Assembly (NCBI RefSeq): GCF_001705435.1
Contig: NZ_MDEN01000060.1
Coordinates: 124,001-188,000, forward strand
Direction: 5' to 3'
DNA from: Pseudomonas graminis
Lineage (GTDB): Bacteria > Pseudomonadota > Gammaproteobacteria > Pseudomonadales > Pseudomonadaceae
Length of the DNA: 64,000 bases
A model generated the notes under the pieces. That model saw only the letters and a list, made by a program, of their open reading frames with translations. It was not told the origin of the DNA and ran no database searches. The translations under genes and the position numbers were made by a program. Positions 51,586 through 59,890 of the stretch are shown in pieces. The stretch's first letter is position 1; every line of letters starts with the position of its first letter.

Positions 51586-51609
51586 AAAGGGTACAAAGTG
51601 TCACCCTTG
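51586..51609. promoter_or_regulatory. Candidate activator binding dyad upstream of the aldehyde dehydrogenase
   Basis: AAGGGT (51587-51592) and ACCCTT (51603-51608) form an inverted repeat about 95 bases upstream of the sigma-54 promoter. TGTCAC also repeats directly at 51578 and 51599, 21 bases (two helical turns) apart. Placement suits an enhancer site for the adjacent activator. Confidence 0.4.
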
Positions 51610-51691
51610 CCGCCCCGCCGTTGATACACCACTCGGGCATGACCACAGGATTCATCGACAAAACCCCGATAAACCGGGGACCGGACGGCAG

Positions 51692-51707
51692 TGGCCCGCG
51701 CTTTGCT
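51692..51707 (+). promoter_or_regulatory. Sigma-54 (-24/-12) promoter
   Basis: TGGCCCGCGCTTTGCT: GG (51693-51694) and GC (51705-51706) separated by exactly ten bases, matching TGGCAC-N5-TTGCW in all but one core position. It lies 81 bases before the aldehyde dehydrogenase start and faces it. Confidence 0.75.
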
Positions 51708-51787
51708 CTACGCTCTAACCATGCGACCTAGTCATGCGCCGCAACGCGTTATCCCCAGACAATCACAAGAGCAAGGAGATATTCACC

Positions 51788-53308
51788 ATGCGTTATGCCC
51801 ACCCCGGTACTGAAGGCTCAATCGTTACCTTCAAGACCCAGTACGGCAACTACATCGGTGGCGAATTCGTGCCGCCGGTCAAAGGCCAATACTTCGAAAA
51901 CATTTCGCCGATCACCGGCAAGCTGATCGCAGAATTCCCTCGCTCCACCGCCGAAGACATCGACAAAGCGCTCGACGCCGCCCATGCCGCGGCCGATGCG
52001 TGGGGTAAAACCTCGGTGCAGGAACGCTCGCTGACCCTGCTGAAAATCGCTGACCGCATCGAACAGAACCTGGAATTGCTGGCCGTCACCGAGACCTGGG
52101 ATAACGGCAAAGCCGTGCGCGAAACCCTCAACGCGGACATCCCCCTGGCAGTCGACCACTTCCGTTATTTCGCCGGCGTGCTGCGTGCCCAGGAAGGCTC
52201 CGCTGCGGAGATCGACGGCAACACCGTGGCGTATCACATTCACGAGCCGCTGGGCGTGGTCGGGCAGATCATCCCGTGGAACTTCCCGCTGCTGATGGCC
52301 GCCTGGAAACTCGCGCCCGCCCTCGCCGCCGGTAACTGCATCGTCCTCAAACCCGCCGAGCAAACGCCGCTGGGCATCACCGTGCTGATGGAGCTGATCG
52401 GCGATCTGCTGCCCAAAGGCGTGCTCAACGTGGTGCAGGGTTATGGCCGCGAAGCCGGTGAAGCGCTGGCCAGCAGCAAGCGTATCGCCAAGATCGCTTT
52501 CACCGGTTCGACGCCGGTGGGTTCGCACATCATGAAACTGGCGGCCGACAGCATCATTCCGTCCACCGTGGAACTGGGCGGCAAGTCGCCGAACATCTTC
52601 TTCGAAGACATCATGCAGGCCGAGCCGGAGTTCATCGACAAAGCCGCTGAAGGCGTGGTGCTGGCGTTCTTCAACCAGGGCGAAGTCTGCACCTGCCCGT
52701 CCCGCTGCCTGGTTCAGGAATCGATCTACCCGCAGTTCATGGAAGTGGTGATGAAGAAGGTCCTGAAGATCCAGCGCGGCGATCCGCTGGACACCGACAC
52801 CATGGTGGGTGCGCAGGCGTCGCAGCAGCAGTTTGACAAGATTCTTTCGTACCTCGAAATTGCTCAGGGCGAAGGCGCCGAGCTGCTGACCGGTGGCAAG
52901 GTCGAGAAGCTCGAAGGCTCGCTGGCGACCGGCTATTACATCCAGCCGACCCTGCTGAAAGGCAACAACAAGATGCGCGTCTTCCAGGAAGAAATCTTCG
53001 GCCCGGTGGTGAGCGTGACCACCTTCAAGGACGAAGCGGAAGCCCTGGCCATCGCGAACGACACCGAATTCGGCCTGGGTGCCGGCGTCTGGACCCGCGA
53101 TATCAACCGCGCCTATCGCGTGGGCCGCGCAATTAAGGCCGGTCGCGTGTGGACCAACTGCTATCACTTGTACCCGGCCCATGCTGCCTTCGGCGGCTAC
53201 AAGAAATCCGGCGTCGGCCGCGAAACCCACAAGGTCGCGCTCGAGCACTATCAGCAGACCAAGAACCTGCTGGTGAGCTACGACATCAACCCGCTGGGCT
53301 TCTTTTGA
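51788..53308 (+). CDS. exaC: NAD-dependent aldehyde dehydrogenase (ExaC/AldB type)
   Basis: 506 residues, the length of ExaC and AcoD. Oxidises acetaldehyde (and likely related aldehydes) to the acid in ethanol or acetoin use. It has [22 protein letters not shown], the NAD site [12 protein letters not shown], general base in VELGGKSPN, catalytic cysteine in [12 protein letters not shown], and [10 protein letters not shown]. The ATG at 51788 has AAGGAG upstream; the frame opens earlier. Expression should depend on sigma-54 and the AcoR-type activator next door. Confidence 0.93.
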   Translation: MRYAHPGTEGSIVTFKTQYGNYIGGEFVPPVKGQYFENISPITGKLIAEFPRSTAEDIDKALDAAHAAADAWGKTSVQERSLTLLKIADRIEQNLELLAVTETWDNGKAVRETLNADIPLAVDHFRYFAGVLRAQEGSAAEIDGNTVAYHIHEPLGVVGQIIPWNFPLLMAAWKLAPALAAGNCIVLKPAEQTPLGITVLMELIGDLLPKGVLNVVQGYGREAGEALASSKRIAKIAFTGSTPVGSHIMKLAADSIIPSTVELGGKSPNIFFEDIMQAEPEFIDKAAEGVVLAFFNQGEVCTCPSRCLVQESIYPQFMEVVMKKVLKIQRGDPLDTDTMVGAQASQQQFDKILSYLEIAQGEGAELLTGGKVEKLEGSLATGYYIQPTLLKGNNKMRVFQEEIFGPVVSVTTFKDEAEALAIANDTEFGLGAGVWTRDINRAYRVGRAIKAGRVWTNCYHLYPAHAAFGGYKKSGVGRETHKVALEHYQQTKNLLVSYDINPLGFF

Positions 53309-53332
53309 TTTAGCGTAAACGAGCGACAAGCA

Positions 53333-53356
53333 ACGGCCTCTTCGGAGGCCGTTTTT
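53333..53356 (+). terminator. Terminator of the aldehyde dehydrogenase gene
   Basis: ACGGCCTC-TTCG-GAGGCCGT stem with UUCG tetraloop followed by TTTT, 25 bases past the stop. Confidence 0.93.
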
Positions 53357-53381
53357 GTTGGCAGATAGCGACTATGCACCC

Positions 53382-53513
53382 TGTAGGAGCGTGGCTTGTC
53401 CCGCGATCTCGCGCGCAGCGGCAGCAATCCGGCCAATGCGGGCTATCCATAATCGCGCGGCGGCAGGTTTACGACTGCTTCGCAGCCGATCGCGGGACAA
53501 GCCACGCTCCTAC
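53382..53513. repeat. REPIN, TGTAGGAGCGTGGCTTGTCCCGCGATC class, second copy
   Basis: Same arms and nearly the same length (132 against 133 bases) as the element at 6128-6260. It occupies most of the 368 bases between the terminator and dedA, where a TATAAT (53608-53613) is the likely dedA -10. Confidence 0.88.
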
Positions 53514-53676
53514 CGGTTCGTACCCGCCGTTGACACGTAGCAGACGCAAACCCTGCGGGAGTGAAAGGGGGCGGCATGTCGAGCGCCATAATTGCATTGC
53601 ATGCCTCTATAATGCCGCGCACATTTCCCCTCTTCGCCCCGCACGACCCGGATCGGGTCTCAAAACCAGGTGCCTA

Positions 53677-54324
53677 ATGGATTTCAATCCGCTTGATCTT
53701 ATTCTTCATCTCGACGTTTACCTCGACCTGCTTGTGACCCAATACGGCACCTGGGTGTACGCGATCCTGTTCCTGGTGATCTTTTGCGAAACCGGCCTGG
53801 TGGTCATGCCTTTCCTGCCAGGCGATTCGCTGCTGTTCATCGCGGGCGCCGTCGCGGCCGGTGGCGGCATGGACCCGGTGTTGCTGGCGTGCCTGCTGAT
53901 GGCGGCGGCGATACTCGGCGACAGCACCAACTACATCATCGGCCGCACGGCCGGCGACAAGCTGTTCAGCAATCCAAATTCGAAAATCTTCCGTCGCGAT
54001 TACCTGACCAAAACCCAGGAATTCTATGGTCGCCACGGCGGCAAGACCGTCACCCTCGCGCGCTTCCTGCCGATCATCCGCACCTTCGCCCCCTTCGTGG
54101 CCGGTCTTGGCCGCATGCCTTACCTGCGCTTTCTCGGGTTCAGCGTGCTGGGCTCGGTGCTGTGGGTCGGCGGGCTGGTCACTCTGGGCTTCTTCTTCGG
54201 CAATATCCCGTTCATCAAGAAGAACCTCACGCTGCTGGTGCTGGCGATCATTCTGATCTCGCTGCTGCCGATGATCATCGGTCTGATCCGCAGCCGCGCA
54301 GGTCGCTCCGCCGAGGCGCGCTGA
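53677..54324 (+). CDS. DedA family membrane protein
   Basis: 215 residues with about five helices. FCETGLVVMPFLPGDSLLFIAGAVAA, GDSTNYIIGRTAGD, FYGRHGGKTVTLARFLPIIRTFAPFVAGLGRM carry the conserved Glu/Asp and Arg residues of DedA (YqjA/YohD-like). DedA proteins support proton-motive force and can flip undecaprenyl phosphate or phospholipid. ATG 53677 is chosen because the frame upstream translates a REPIN. mtfA follows four bases later. Confidence 0.92.
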   Translation: MDFNPLDLILHLDVYLDLLVTQYGTWVYAILFLVIFCETGLVVMPFLPGDSLLFIAGAVAAGGGMDPVLLACLLMAAAILGDSTNYIIGRTAGDKLFSNPNSKIFRRDYLTKTQEFYGRHGGKTVTLARFLPIIRTFAPFVAGLGRMPYLRFLGFSVLGSVLWVGGLVTLGFFFGNIPFIKKNLTLLVLAIILISLLPMIIGLIRSRAGRSAEAR

Positions 54325-54328
54325 AGCC

Positions 54329-55147
54329 ATGTGGTCGTTCCGGGAATGGCGCAAACGGCGCACGCTGGCCCGCCATCCGGTCGATCCGCAGGTGTGGGAA
54401 CGCGTACGCCAGCGCCTGCCGATACTCGACGGTCTGAGCGCTGACGAAGACCGTTACCTGCTCGACAGTTGCGTGTTGTTCCTGCAGGCCAAACACCTCA
54501 CCGCGCTGGAAGGCGTGGAGCTGGATGATGAATCGCGGCTGTTTCTGGCTGCTCAGGCGCAGCTGCCGTTGCTCGCTCTGGGCGATCTGAACTGGTACCA
54601 GGGTTTTCACGAAATCATCCTCTACGGCGACGATTTCATCAGCCCGCAACGCTATCGCGACGCCAGCGGTATCGAGCATGAATGGGACGGCGAGCACAGC
54701 GGCGAAGCGTGGTCCCAGGGCCCGGTGATTCTGGCCTGGCCCGGTGTGCTGACCAGTGGCGGATGGGAAGCCTATAACCTGGTGATCCACGAACTGGCGC
54801 ACAAGCTGGACATGCTCAACGGCGAGGCGAACGGCCTGCCGCCGCTGCACCCCGACATGCGTGTCAGTGACTGGGCCAGCGCCATGCAGAGCGCGTACGA
54901 CGATCTCAACCGGCAACTCGACGCCAACCCGGACGCCGAGACGGCCATCGATCCGTATGCCGCAGAAAACCCCGCCGAGTTTTTCGCGGTCATCAGCGAA
55001 TACTTCTTCAGCGCCCCCGATTTGCTCGTCGAGCCCTATCCCGCCGTCTACGGGCAGCTGAAAGCGTTCTATCGGCAGGATCCGTTGGCGCGGCTGACGG
55101 CACTTCAGCACGACAACCCTGTCTATCAGGCTCAACACGACGCCTGA
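54329..55147 (+). CDS. mtfA: M90-family zinc peptidase (MtfA-like)
   Basis: 272 residues. HELAHKLDMLNG supplies HExxH plus the downstream motif; the third zinc ligand is probably the Glu of FFAVISEYFFS. N-terminal YdfM-like helices (WERVRQRLPILDGLSADEDRYLLDSCVLFLQAKH) match MtfA. In E. coli MtfA binds the Mlc repressor and so affects ptsG; Pseudomonas lacks that target, so its role here is open. Confidence 0.92.
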   Translation: MWSFREWRKRRTLARHPVDPQVWERVRQRLPILDGLSADEDRYLLDSCVLFLQAKHLTALEGVELDDESRLFLAAQAQLPLLALGDLNWYQGFHEIILYGDDFISPQRYRDASGIEHEWDGEHSGEAWSQGPVILAWPGVLTSGGWEAYNLVIHELAHKLDMLNGEANGLPPLHPDMRVSDWASAMQSAYDDLNRQLDANPDAETAIDPYAAENPAEFFAVISEYFFSAPDLLVEPYPAVYGQLKAFYRQDPLARLTALQHDNPVYQAQHDA

Positions 55148-55163
55148 AGCCCGCCGTCACGCA

Positions 55164-55192
55164 TGGCAACGCTTCAGGAATGTGCCTATAAT
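55164..55192 (+). promoter_or_regulatory. Candidate ppa promoter
   Basis: Consensus -10 TATAAT (55187-55192) with a weak -35 (TGGCAA near 55164) 17 bases upstream. Confidence 0.5.
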
Positions 55193-55254
55193 CCGGGCCA
55201 CTTTTTGGCGTTGCATGCCAGATTCTGAATGGTCAACCAAGGGGGCAAAGCCCA

Positions 55255-55782
55255 ATGAGCTACAGCAAGATTCCGGCCGGTAAAGACCTGCCGAATGACA
55301 TCTACGTCGCAATCGAGATCCCGGCCAACCACGCGCCGATCAAGTACGAAATCGACAAAGAAAGCGACTGCCTTTTCGTTGACCGTTTCATGGCCACCCC
55401 GATGTTCTACCCGGCCAACTACGGTTTCATCCCCAACACTCTGGCTGACGACGGCGACCCCCTCGACGTGCTGGTCGTGACCCCTTATCCGGTCACCCCG
55501 GGTTCCGTGATTCGCGCCCGTCCGGTCGGCGTGCTGAACATGACCGACGACGGCGGCGGCGATGCCAAAGTCATCGCAGTCCCCCACGACAAGCTGTCCC
55601 AGCTGTATGTGGACGTGAAGGAATACACCGATCTGCCACCTCTGCTGATCCAGCAGATCGAGCACTTCTTCGCGAACTACAAAGACCTCGAAAAAGGCAA
55701 ATGGGTGAAGATCGAAGGTTGGGCTGGCGCTGACGCCGCTCGCGAAGCGATCACCAAATCGGTAGCGGCCTACAAGGGCTGA
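55255..55782 (+). CDS. ppa: Inorganic pyrophosphatase
   Basis: Hydrolyses pyrophosphate, driving biosynthetic reactions. 175 residues, a type I hexameric enzyme. [52 protein letters not shown] (signature DxDPxD) and the lysines of the active site are present. ATG 55255 with AAGGGGG upstream; intrinsic terminator follows. Confidence 0.98.
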   Translation: MSYSKIPAGKDLPNDIYVAIEIPANHAPIKYEIDKESDCLFVDRFMATPMFYPANYGFIPNTLADDGDPLDVLVVTPYPVTPGSVIRARPVGVLNMTDDGGGDAKVIAVPHDKLSQLYVDVKEYTDLPPLLIQQIEHFFANYKDLEKGKWVKIEGWAGADAAREAITKSVAAYKG

Positions 55783-55791
55783 TCCGGTTGC

Positions 55792-55829
55792 GCCCCGCCG
55801 AAGCGCTTGCCGCTTCGACGGGGCCACCT
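55792..55829 (+). terminator. Terminator downstream of ppa
   Basis: GCCCCGCCGAAGCG...CGCTTCGACGGGGC stem (one mismatch pair) with a five-base loop, then ACCTTTTA. The remaining 390 bases up to the repressor gene hold no gene I support; they include TTTGAACAC at 55972 and 56170. Confidence 0.85.
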
Positions 55830-56169
55830 TTTACCCGCACGTCCCCGCCTCCTGCTTTTTGCCCCCCCTCCTCCGTACATCCCGCTTTTTTTTCGTCCTC
55901 TGTCGTTACGCAAATGTTTAAAACTCGCCTCGTGCACACAGAGTGTTTAATTGCGTCGTATGATTTTCTTCTTTGAACACGATCGGGCGTTTGAAACTTC
56001 TCTGGCAGCCGCTTTAATCAGGCCCCTGTGCCCGTTAATCGCCCAAGCCCAAGAAGGACAACGGTTTCAGCCATTGTTGACGCAAACGAAAACAGTGAAA
56101 GAAACGGCCTACAAAAACAGCCGAACGTTGTAATCCTTACATTCACGCCCAGGCATGACGGCGTGCTCA

Positions 56170-56194
56170 TTTGAACACTTCGTTCATTTAAACG
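56170..56194. promoter_or_regulatory. Overlapping dyads before the S24 repressor gene, candidate operator
   Basis: GAAC-N5-GTTC (56173-56185) overlaps CGTT-N6-AACG (56181-56194), 29 bases before the ATG. TTTGAACAC also occurs 200 bases upstream. S24 repressors usually bind such dyads and repress their own gene. Confidence 0.4.
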
Positions 56195-56222
56195 AGCTTC
56201 AACCCGCCGTAAACTTCGGCCC

Positions 56223-56945
56223 ATGAATACATCAGGTGATCGACTGCGCGGCCTTTTGCGAGAGTGCCATCTCTCCGCAACAGACTTTGCCGCCAACCGA
56301 AAGGTTACGCCGCAACACGTGAACAACTGGTTCAAGCGCGGCATCCCCATGGCGCGCATTGAAGAAGTCGCCGAACTGCTGAGCGTCAACGCGCGCTGGC
56401 TGCGCAGCGGCGAGGGACCCAAGCACCCTGGACACGATCGGGACACTGGCCAGAAGGCAGAGACTCAACCACCCCGGCCCGAGCGAAACGTACGCGAAGA
56501 ACTGGAAATGCCGGTCTACACCGAACTGGAGACGCGAAGCTCCGGCCGGACCGCGGTGGGCGAAATCCACAACCACAAAGTGCGCTTGTCCCGGCGCGTG
56601 CTGGAAACTATGGACGTGGAGCTGCACAACGCGATCTGCGTGGCGATGGTCGGCAACAGCATGGCGGACAAGATCCAGGACGGTTCGCTGATCGGTATTG
56701 ATCGCGGGCGCTTGCAGATCATCGATGGCGAAATGTACGCCCTCGAGCACGACGGCATGCTGCGGGTGAAATACCTGTATCGCCTGCCGGGCGGCGGGTT
56801 GCGTCTGCGCAGCCACAATTGCGCCGAGTACCCGGACGAGATTTTCAGCGCCGAGCAGGTGCAGGCGCAGCACATTCAGATCCTGGGCTGGATCTTCTGG
56901 TGGTCGACGCTCAACAACCGCCGCCATCCGGCAACGTTGCGGTGA
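56223..56945 (+). CDS. LexA/CI-like repressor (helix-turn-helix plus S24 peptidase)
   Basis: 240 residues. N-terminal Cro/CI helix-turn-helix (about 5-65; LSATDFAANRKVTPQHVNNWFKRGIPMARIEEVAELLSV in parts), a Pro-rich linker, then the S24 domain (about 120-225) with the catalytic Ser in VAMVGNSMADKI and Lys in LRVKYLYR. Such PrtR-like repressors are removed by RecA-stimulated self-cleavage after DNA damage and typically hold prophages or pyocins silent. No prophage or pyocin gene follows; a terminator and then the defence island do. The Ala-Gly/Cys-Gly cleavage pair is not obvious. Confidence 0.88.
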   Translation: MNTSGDRLRGLLRECHLSATDFAANRKVTPQHVNNWFKRGIPMARIEEVAELLSVNARWLRSGEGPKHPGHDRDTGQKAETQPPRPERNVREELEMPVYTELETRSSGRTAVGEIHNHKVRLSRRVLETMDVELHNAICVAMVGNSMADKIQDGSLIGIDRGRLQIIDGEMYALEHDGMLRVKYLYRLPGGGLRLRSHNCAEYPDEIFSAEQVQAQHIQILGWIFWWSTLNNRRHPATLR

Positions 56946-57160
56946 GGCTAGGAATGAGCGTGTTTCGGAACTGGGCAGACGCGAACAACATGGGTATCCT
57001 GCACGCCTTCGTTTCAGCACCCGTCGGCCACACGCGGATGGGTGATCGACCTGGCACCGTCTCCGTGACCTGCCCGGTCTACCTTACAAGCGCCTCCTTG
57101 CAGCGCGCACTTTTGCGGACGGGTGCGGTTAGCCAAAAACTAATCAAACCCGTCACCGAG

Positions 57161-57184
57161 AAGCCGGCCACAAGCCGGCTTTTT
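57161..57184 (+). terminator. Intrinsic terminator at the left border of the island
   Basis: AAGCCGGC/GCCGGCTT with a five-base loop followed by TTT. Base composition falls just after it. In the 420 bases between the repressor and the next gene, a 79-codon frame (56954-57193) has AGGA before its ATG but ends inside this terminator, so I do not call it. Confidence 0.85.
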
Positions 57185-57365
57185 AATGCCTGAACGCCAC
57201 GCGGTTAGGGACCTCCGACACTAAAGCCGCGCCAGCCCATACACCAGCCCATACGTACCAGGACCATTAGAGATAGCTCGGAATGAGTCATCACAAAGAA
57301 TCGGACCATGTAAGATTGCGCTGCCCCTAGACGGCAGGAACTCGCCGCCCTCATCAGGACAGGAC

Positions 57366-59447
57366 ATGGACCTCACGACCTTTCGACAGATTGTTGACCG
57401 CTCTCCTCCGGCCATTATGGCCTGCCAAGAAAACCTTCAGCACCTCTACGATTATGTAGGGCTTGAGCACGGTTCAAGCTATACACGCTCCGCTGTATCC
57501 AACGCCTTGTACGCCAGAATTCGCGATTGCTTCACCTCCGGCCACGCTGAAGTTTGGCGAGCCTGCCAATCATTACGGACAGATCTCATTCGAGAGCACA
57601 CACTCTTGAATGCTCCACTCGATCCTTACTTTGAGGTCCTTGAGCATCTCCGAGATGCGGTGCGCACTGACGACAATTCGCGCACCACAATCGAAGGCGA
57701 CTGGGATACCGCAGTTCGGACCGCATTCGACCATGTGCAGATCCAGAGCTGGGGATCAGAGAACCGCAGAATGACCTATGCCCGTGAGTTCATGGTGGCA
57801 GAAGCGGCGCGCGCGCTACGTGATGCGGGATACTCAATTCTTTTCGAGCCGGGAAAATTAGGCTTCGGACCAGAATCTGAAACGGCCCTTGTCGCCAATA
57901 TTGAACAGTTGGTCTCCTCCATGGGCGGAGTCAATGTGGCACGCCGAATCTTCGCAGACATATCGAAGGACTTTGATCCTGAGCAACAGCGTTATCACAT
58001 TGTCCGGAGGATTTCTGCAACGGGAGAAGGCCAGCCACAGGTGCCCTGGGGTTATCTGCTCCAGTTAGCTGCCAAACATATTCAGGGTCGTAAGCCCTAC
58101 ATTACGACTGATGCTCACTGGCACAAGCTGCGCGCCTTTGCTCAGGCCTACGCTGCGGTCATCAATGTGCAGCCTTATGCACCAACGTTCTACGGCACGA
58201 TGGATGCCGTTGATCTTGTACCATACCTACAAGAGATGGCGCTCTACGACACTCTATTTCGCATACCACAAATGCGACCGTCGGATGTCGTTAAGATCGC
58301 TCGTGGCATGCTCGGATGGTTTGACTTGAGCGAACCAACCAAGGGAGGCTGGTCAGTAAACCAAGTCCTAGAGGTCATTGGATACTTGCTAAGTCCATCC
58401 CTTGATGCACGAGGCCCTATCTTCATAACAGAGACCGAGATCCGACGCGGTTGCCCAGACACTCCGTCAAACGTCGTTGCGAAGATTCTGGATGATGTGT
58501 TGAGCCACCCATGTACCGGAGCAAACAAAAACTTCTCACTCCCCACTGATGCGCCAACCTCAGCCCAAAAGAGTTCAGGCCAAGATTTTTTCCTCCGTCC
58601 GCTGATTCGCTCTTCCGGCCGGCAATTTATATTGCTAGATCGCTCAGTCTGTGCACCAGCTTGCTTGGAGGCGCTACTGACACAGCTACGCGCTGATATG
58701 AAAGACCTTGATGAGAAGATTGGCTTATCTATTGAGGATTTCCTGAAGAGCGAGTTTACATCGCACGGGATTTGCTCCAAAGGTGGTGACTACGACTCCG
58801 GAGGGAAGCATGGCGAATGCGATCTTGCGCTGGAAACAGACGAAACGATAATTTTTGCTGAGATCAAGAAGAAGCCACTAACACGAAAAGCCAAAGCGGG
58901 CTCTGATGCACATATTCTATTGGATCTCGCTGGAAGCCTTCTTGCCGCTCAGGCTCAGGCCGGATGGCATGAGGTGCGCCTACGCAAGGACGGGCACCTG
59001 CACCTCGAGAGCAAGGGGGCGATTTCCTGCATTGATCTGAACGAGCGAGAGGTTGAACGGGTAGCAGTCACTCTCTTGGACTTCGGCAGCTTCCAGGATC
59101 GAATCTTACTCAAGCAATTCCTAGAAGGAACGTTGAACGCGACCTTCACTCCGTCCGACGCAAACCTTAAAAAGGGCTTTCAACGAATCAACGAGGCGCT
59201 AGCGGAAATTCGCGAGCAATTGATTGAGCTCCGTTCAGGCGGGAGCGACGTTAGACAACCCTTCTTCCACTGCTGGTTCCTCAGTGTGCCCCAACTGTTG
59301 GTACTCTTGGACAATGTTACCGACAGCGCCGGTTTCAGGCAGGCGTTATGGAGCTGCCGGCATGTCGCAACAGGTAGCTCCGATCTATATTTCGACCTGT
59401 CCTACATGAAGCGTCTTAGAAAGGAAACAACCGCACCCATCAACTGA
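57366..59447 (+). CDS. Uncharacterised 693-residue protein with PD-(D/E)XK nuclease signature
   Basis: I do not recognise the family. Residues 1-400 are mostly helical with no motif I can name. Around 460-510 the sequence reads HGECDLALE, twelve residues on to FAEIKKK: Glu484/Asp486, Glu499 and Lys501 form a restriction-endonuclease-fold active site (D-x12-E-x-K), similar in pattern to NERD-type nucleases. A helical region (590-625) and a C-terminal WFLSVPQLLVLLDNV stretch follow. Start ATG 57366 with CAGGA upstream. GC and codon use are lower and more mixed than in neighbours to the left, suggesting transfer. Likely a DNA-cutting effector; unproven. Confidence 0.75.
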   Translation: MDLTTFRQIVDRSPPAIMACQENLQHLYDYVGLEHGSSYTRSAVSNALYARIRDCFTSGHAEVWRACQSLRTDLIREHTLLNAPLDPYFEVLEHLRDAVRTDDNSRTTIEGDWDTAVRTAFDHVQIQSWGSENRRMTYAREFMVAEAARALRDAGYSILFEPGKLGFGPESETALVANIEQLVSSMGGVNVARRIFADISKDFDPEQQRYHIVRRISATGEGQPQVPWGYLLQLAAKHIQGRKPYITTDAHWHKLRAFAQAYAAVINVQPYAPTFYGTMDAVDLVPYLQEMALYDTLFRIPQMRPSDVVKIARGMLGWFDLSEPTKGGWSVNQVLEVIGYLLSPSLDARGPIFITETEIRRGCPDTPSNVVAKILDDVLSHPCTGANKNFSLPTDAPTSAQKSSGQDFFLRPLIRSSGRQFILLDRSVCAPACLEALLTQLRADMKDLDEKIGLSIEDFLKSEFTSHGICSKGGDYDSGGKHGECDLALETDETIIFAEIKKKPLTRKAKAGSDAHILLDLAGSLLAAQAQAGWHEVRLRKDGHLHLESKGAISCIDLNEREVERVAVTLLDFGSFQDRILLKQFLEGTLNATFTPSDANLKKGFQRINEALAEIREQLIELRSGGSDVRQPFFHCWFLSVPQLLVLLDNVTDSAGFRQALWSCRHVATGSSDLYFDLSYMKRLRKETTAPIN

Positions 59448-59577
59448 CCCTTAGCGCCCGCAGCCAAGCCTGTCGCCACAATCGATAGAGCCGAAGCAGG
59501 ATCTCTACTCAGGGCTGCATAGTCTTTTCTATCAGCCCAAATCAACTCACGCGCCGGTCAGAGTGACCGTTGGCTTG

Positions 59578-59775
59578 CTACTGCTTCTGCAACAGCACGA
59601 AGGGATCAACACCAAGAGCTTCTCTATAAATCGCGACCAGGCTCGAATCTGCCTCGAGCTTGGTTGTTGCTCCTTCTCTAGCCCCTCCTTCCCCTGCCGG
59701 CCATAGCTGCTTGGCATGCCGACTCCGCCAGGCGCTACACGCCAGCAATGTCAATCGCTTCACCAGCGACCTCAT
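59578..59775 (-). CDS. Possible small protein, opposite strand in the island
   Basis: 65 codons with an excellent ribosome site (TAGGAGTGA seven bases before the ATG at 59775). The N-terminal part is basic (MRSLVKRLTLLACSAWRSRHAK) and the C-terminal part reads TKLEADSSLVAIYREALGVDPFVLLQKQ, like the last helix of a regulator. No family recognised; it may be a real short gene or a remnant. The surrounding 443 bases contain nothing else I can support. Confidence 0.35.
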   Translation of the reverse strand: MRSLVKRLTLLACSAWRSRHAKQLWPAGEGGAREGATTKLEADSSLVAIYREALGVDPFVLLQKQ

Positions 59776-59890
59776 GAGTCACTCCTAACCAGCTTACGGA
59801 GACTGCTCCATGAGCTATCTTCTTGACTCGAGCGACCTCGGGACGACCTAATATCGACTATCTACCTCTTCCTAGCTGACCTCATCGACC

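Noticed and set aside
55951..56133. 60-codon frame between ppa and the repressor
   Set aside because: No ribosome site and no recognisable protein; more likely promoter/operator DNA.
56954..57193. 79-codon frame after the repressor with AGGA before its ATG
   Set aside because: Its end lies inside an intrinsic terminator and the sequence shows no family features, so it was not listed as a gene.
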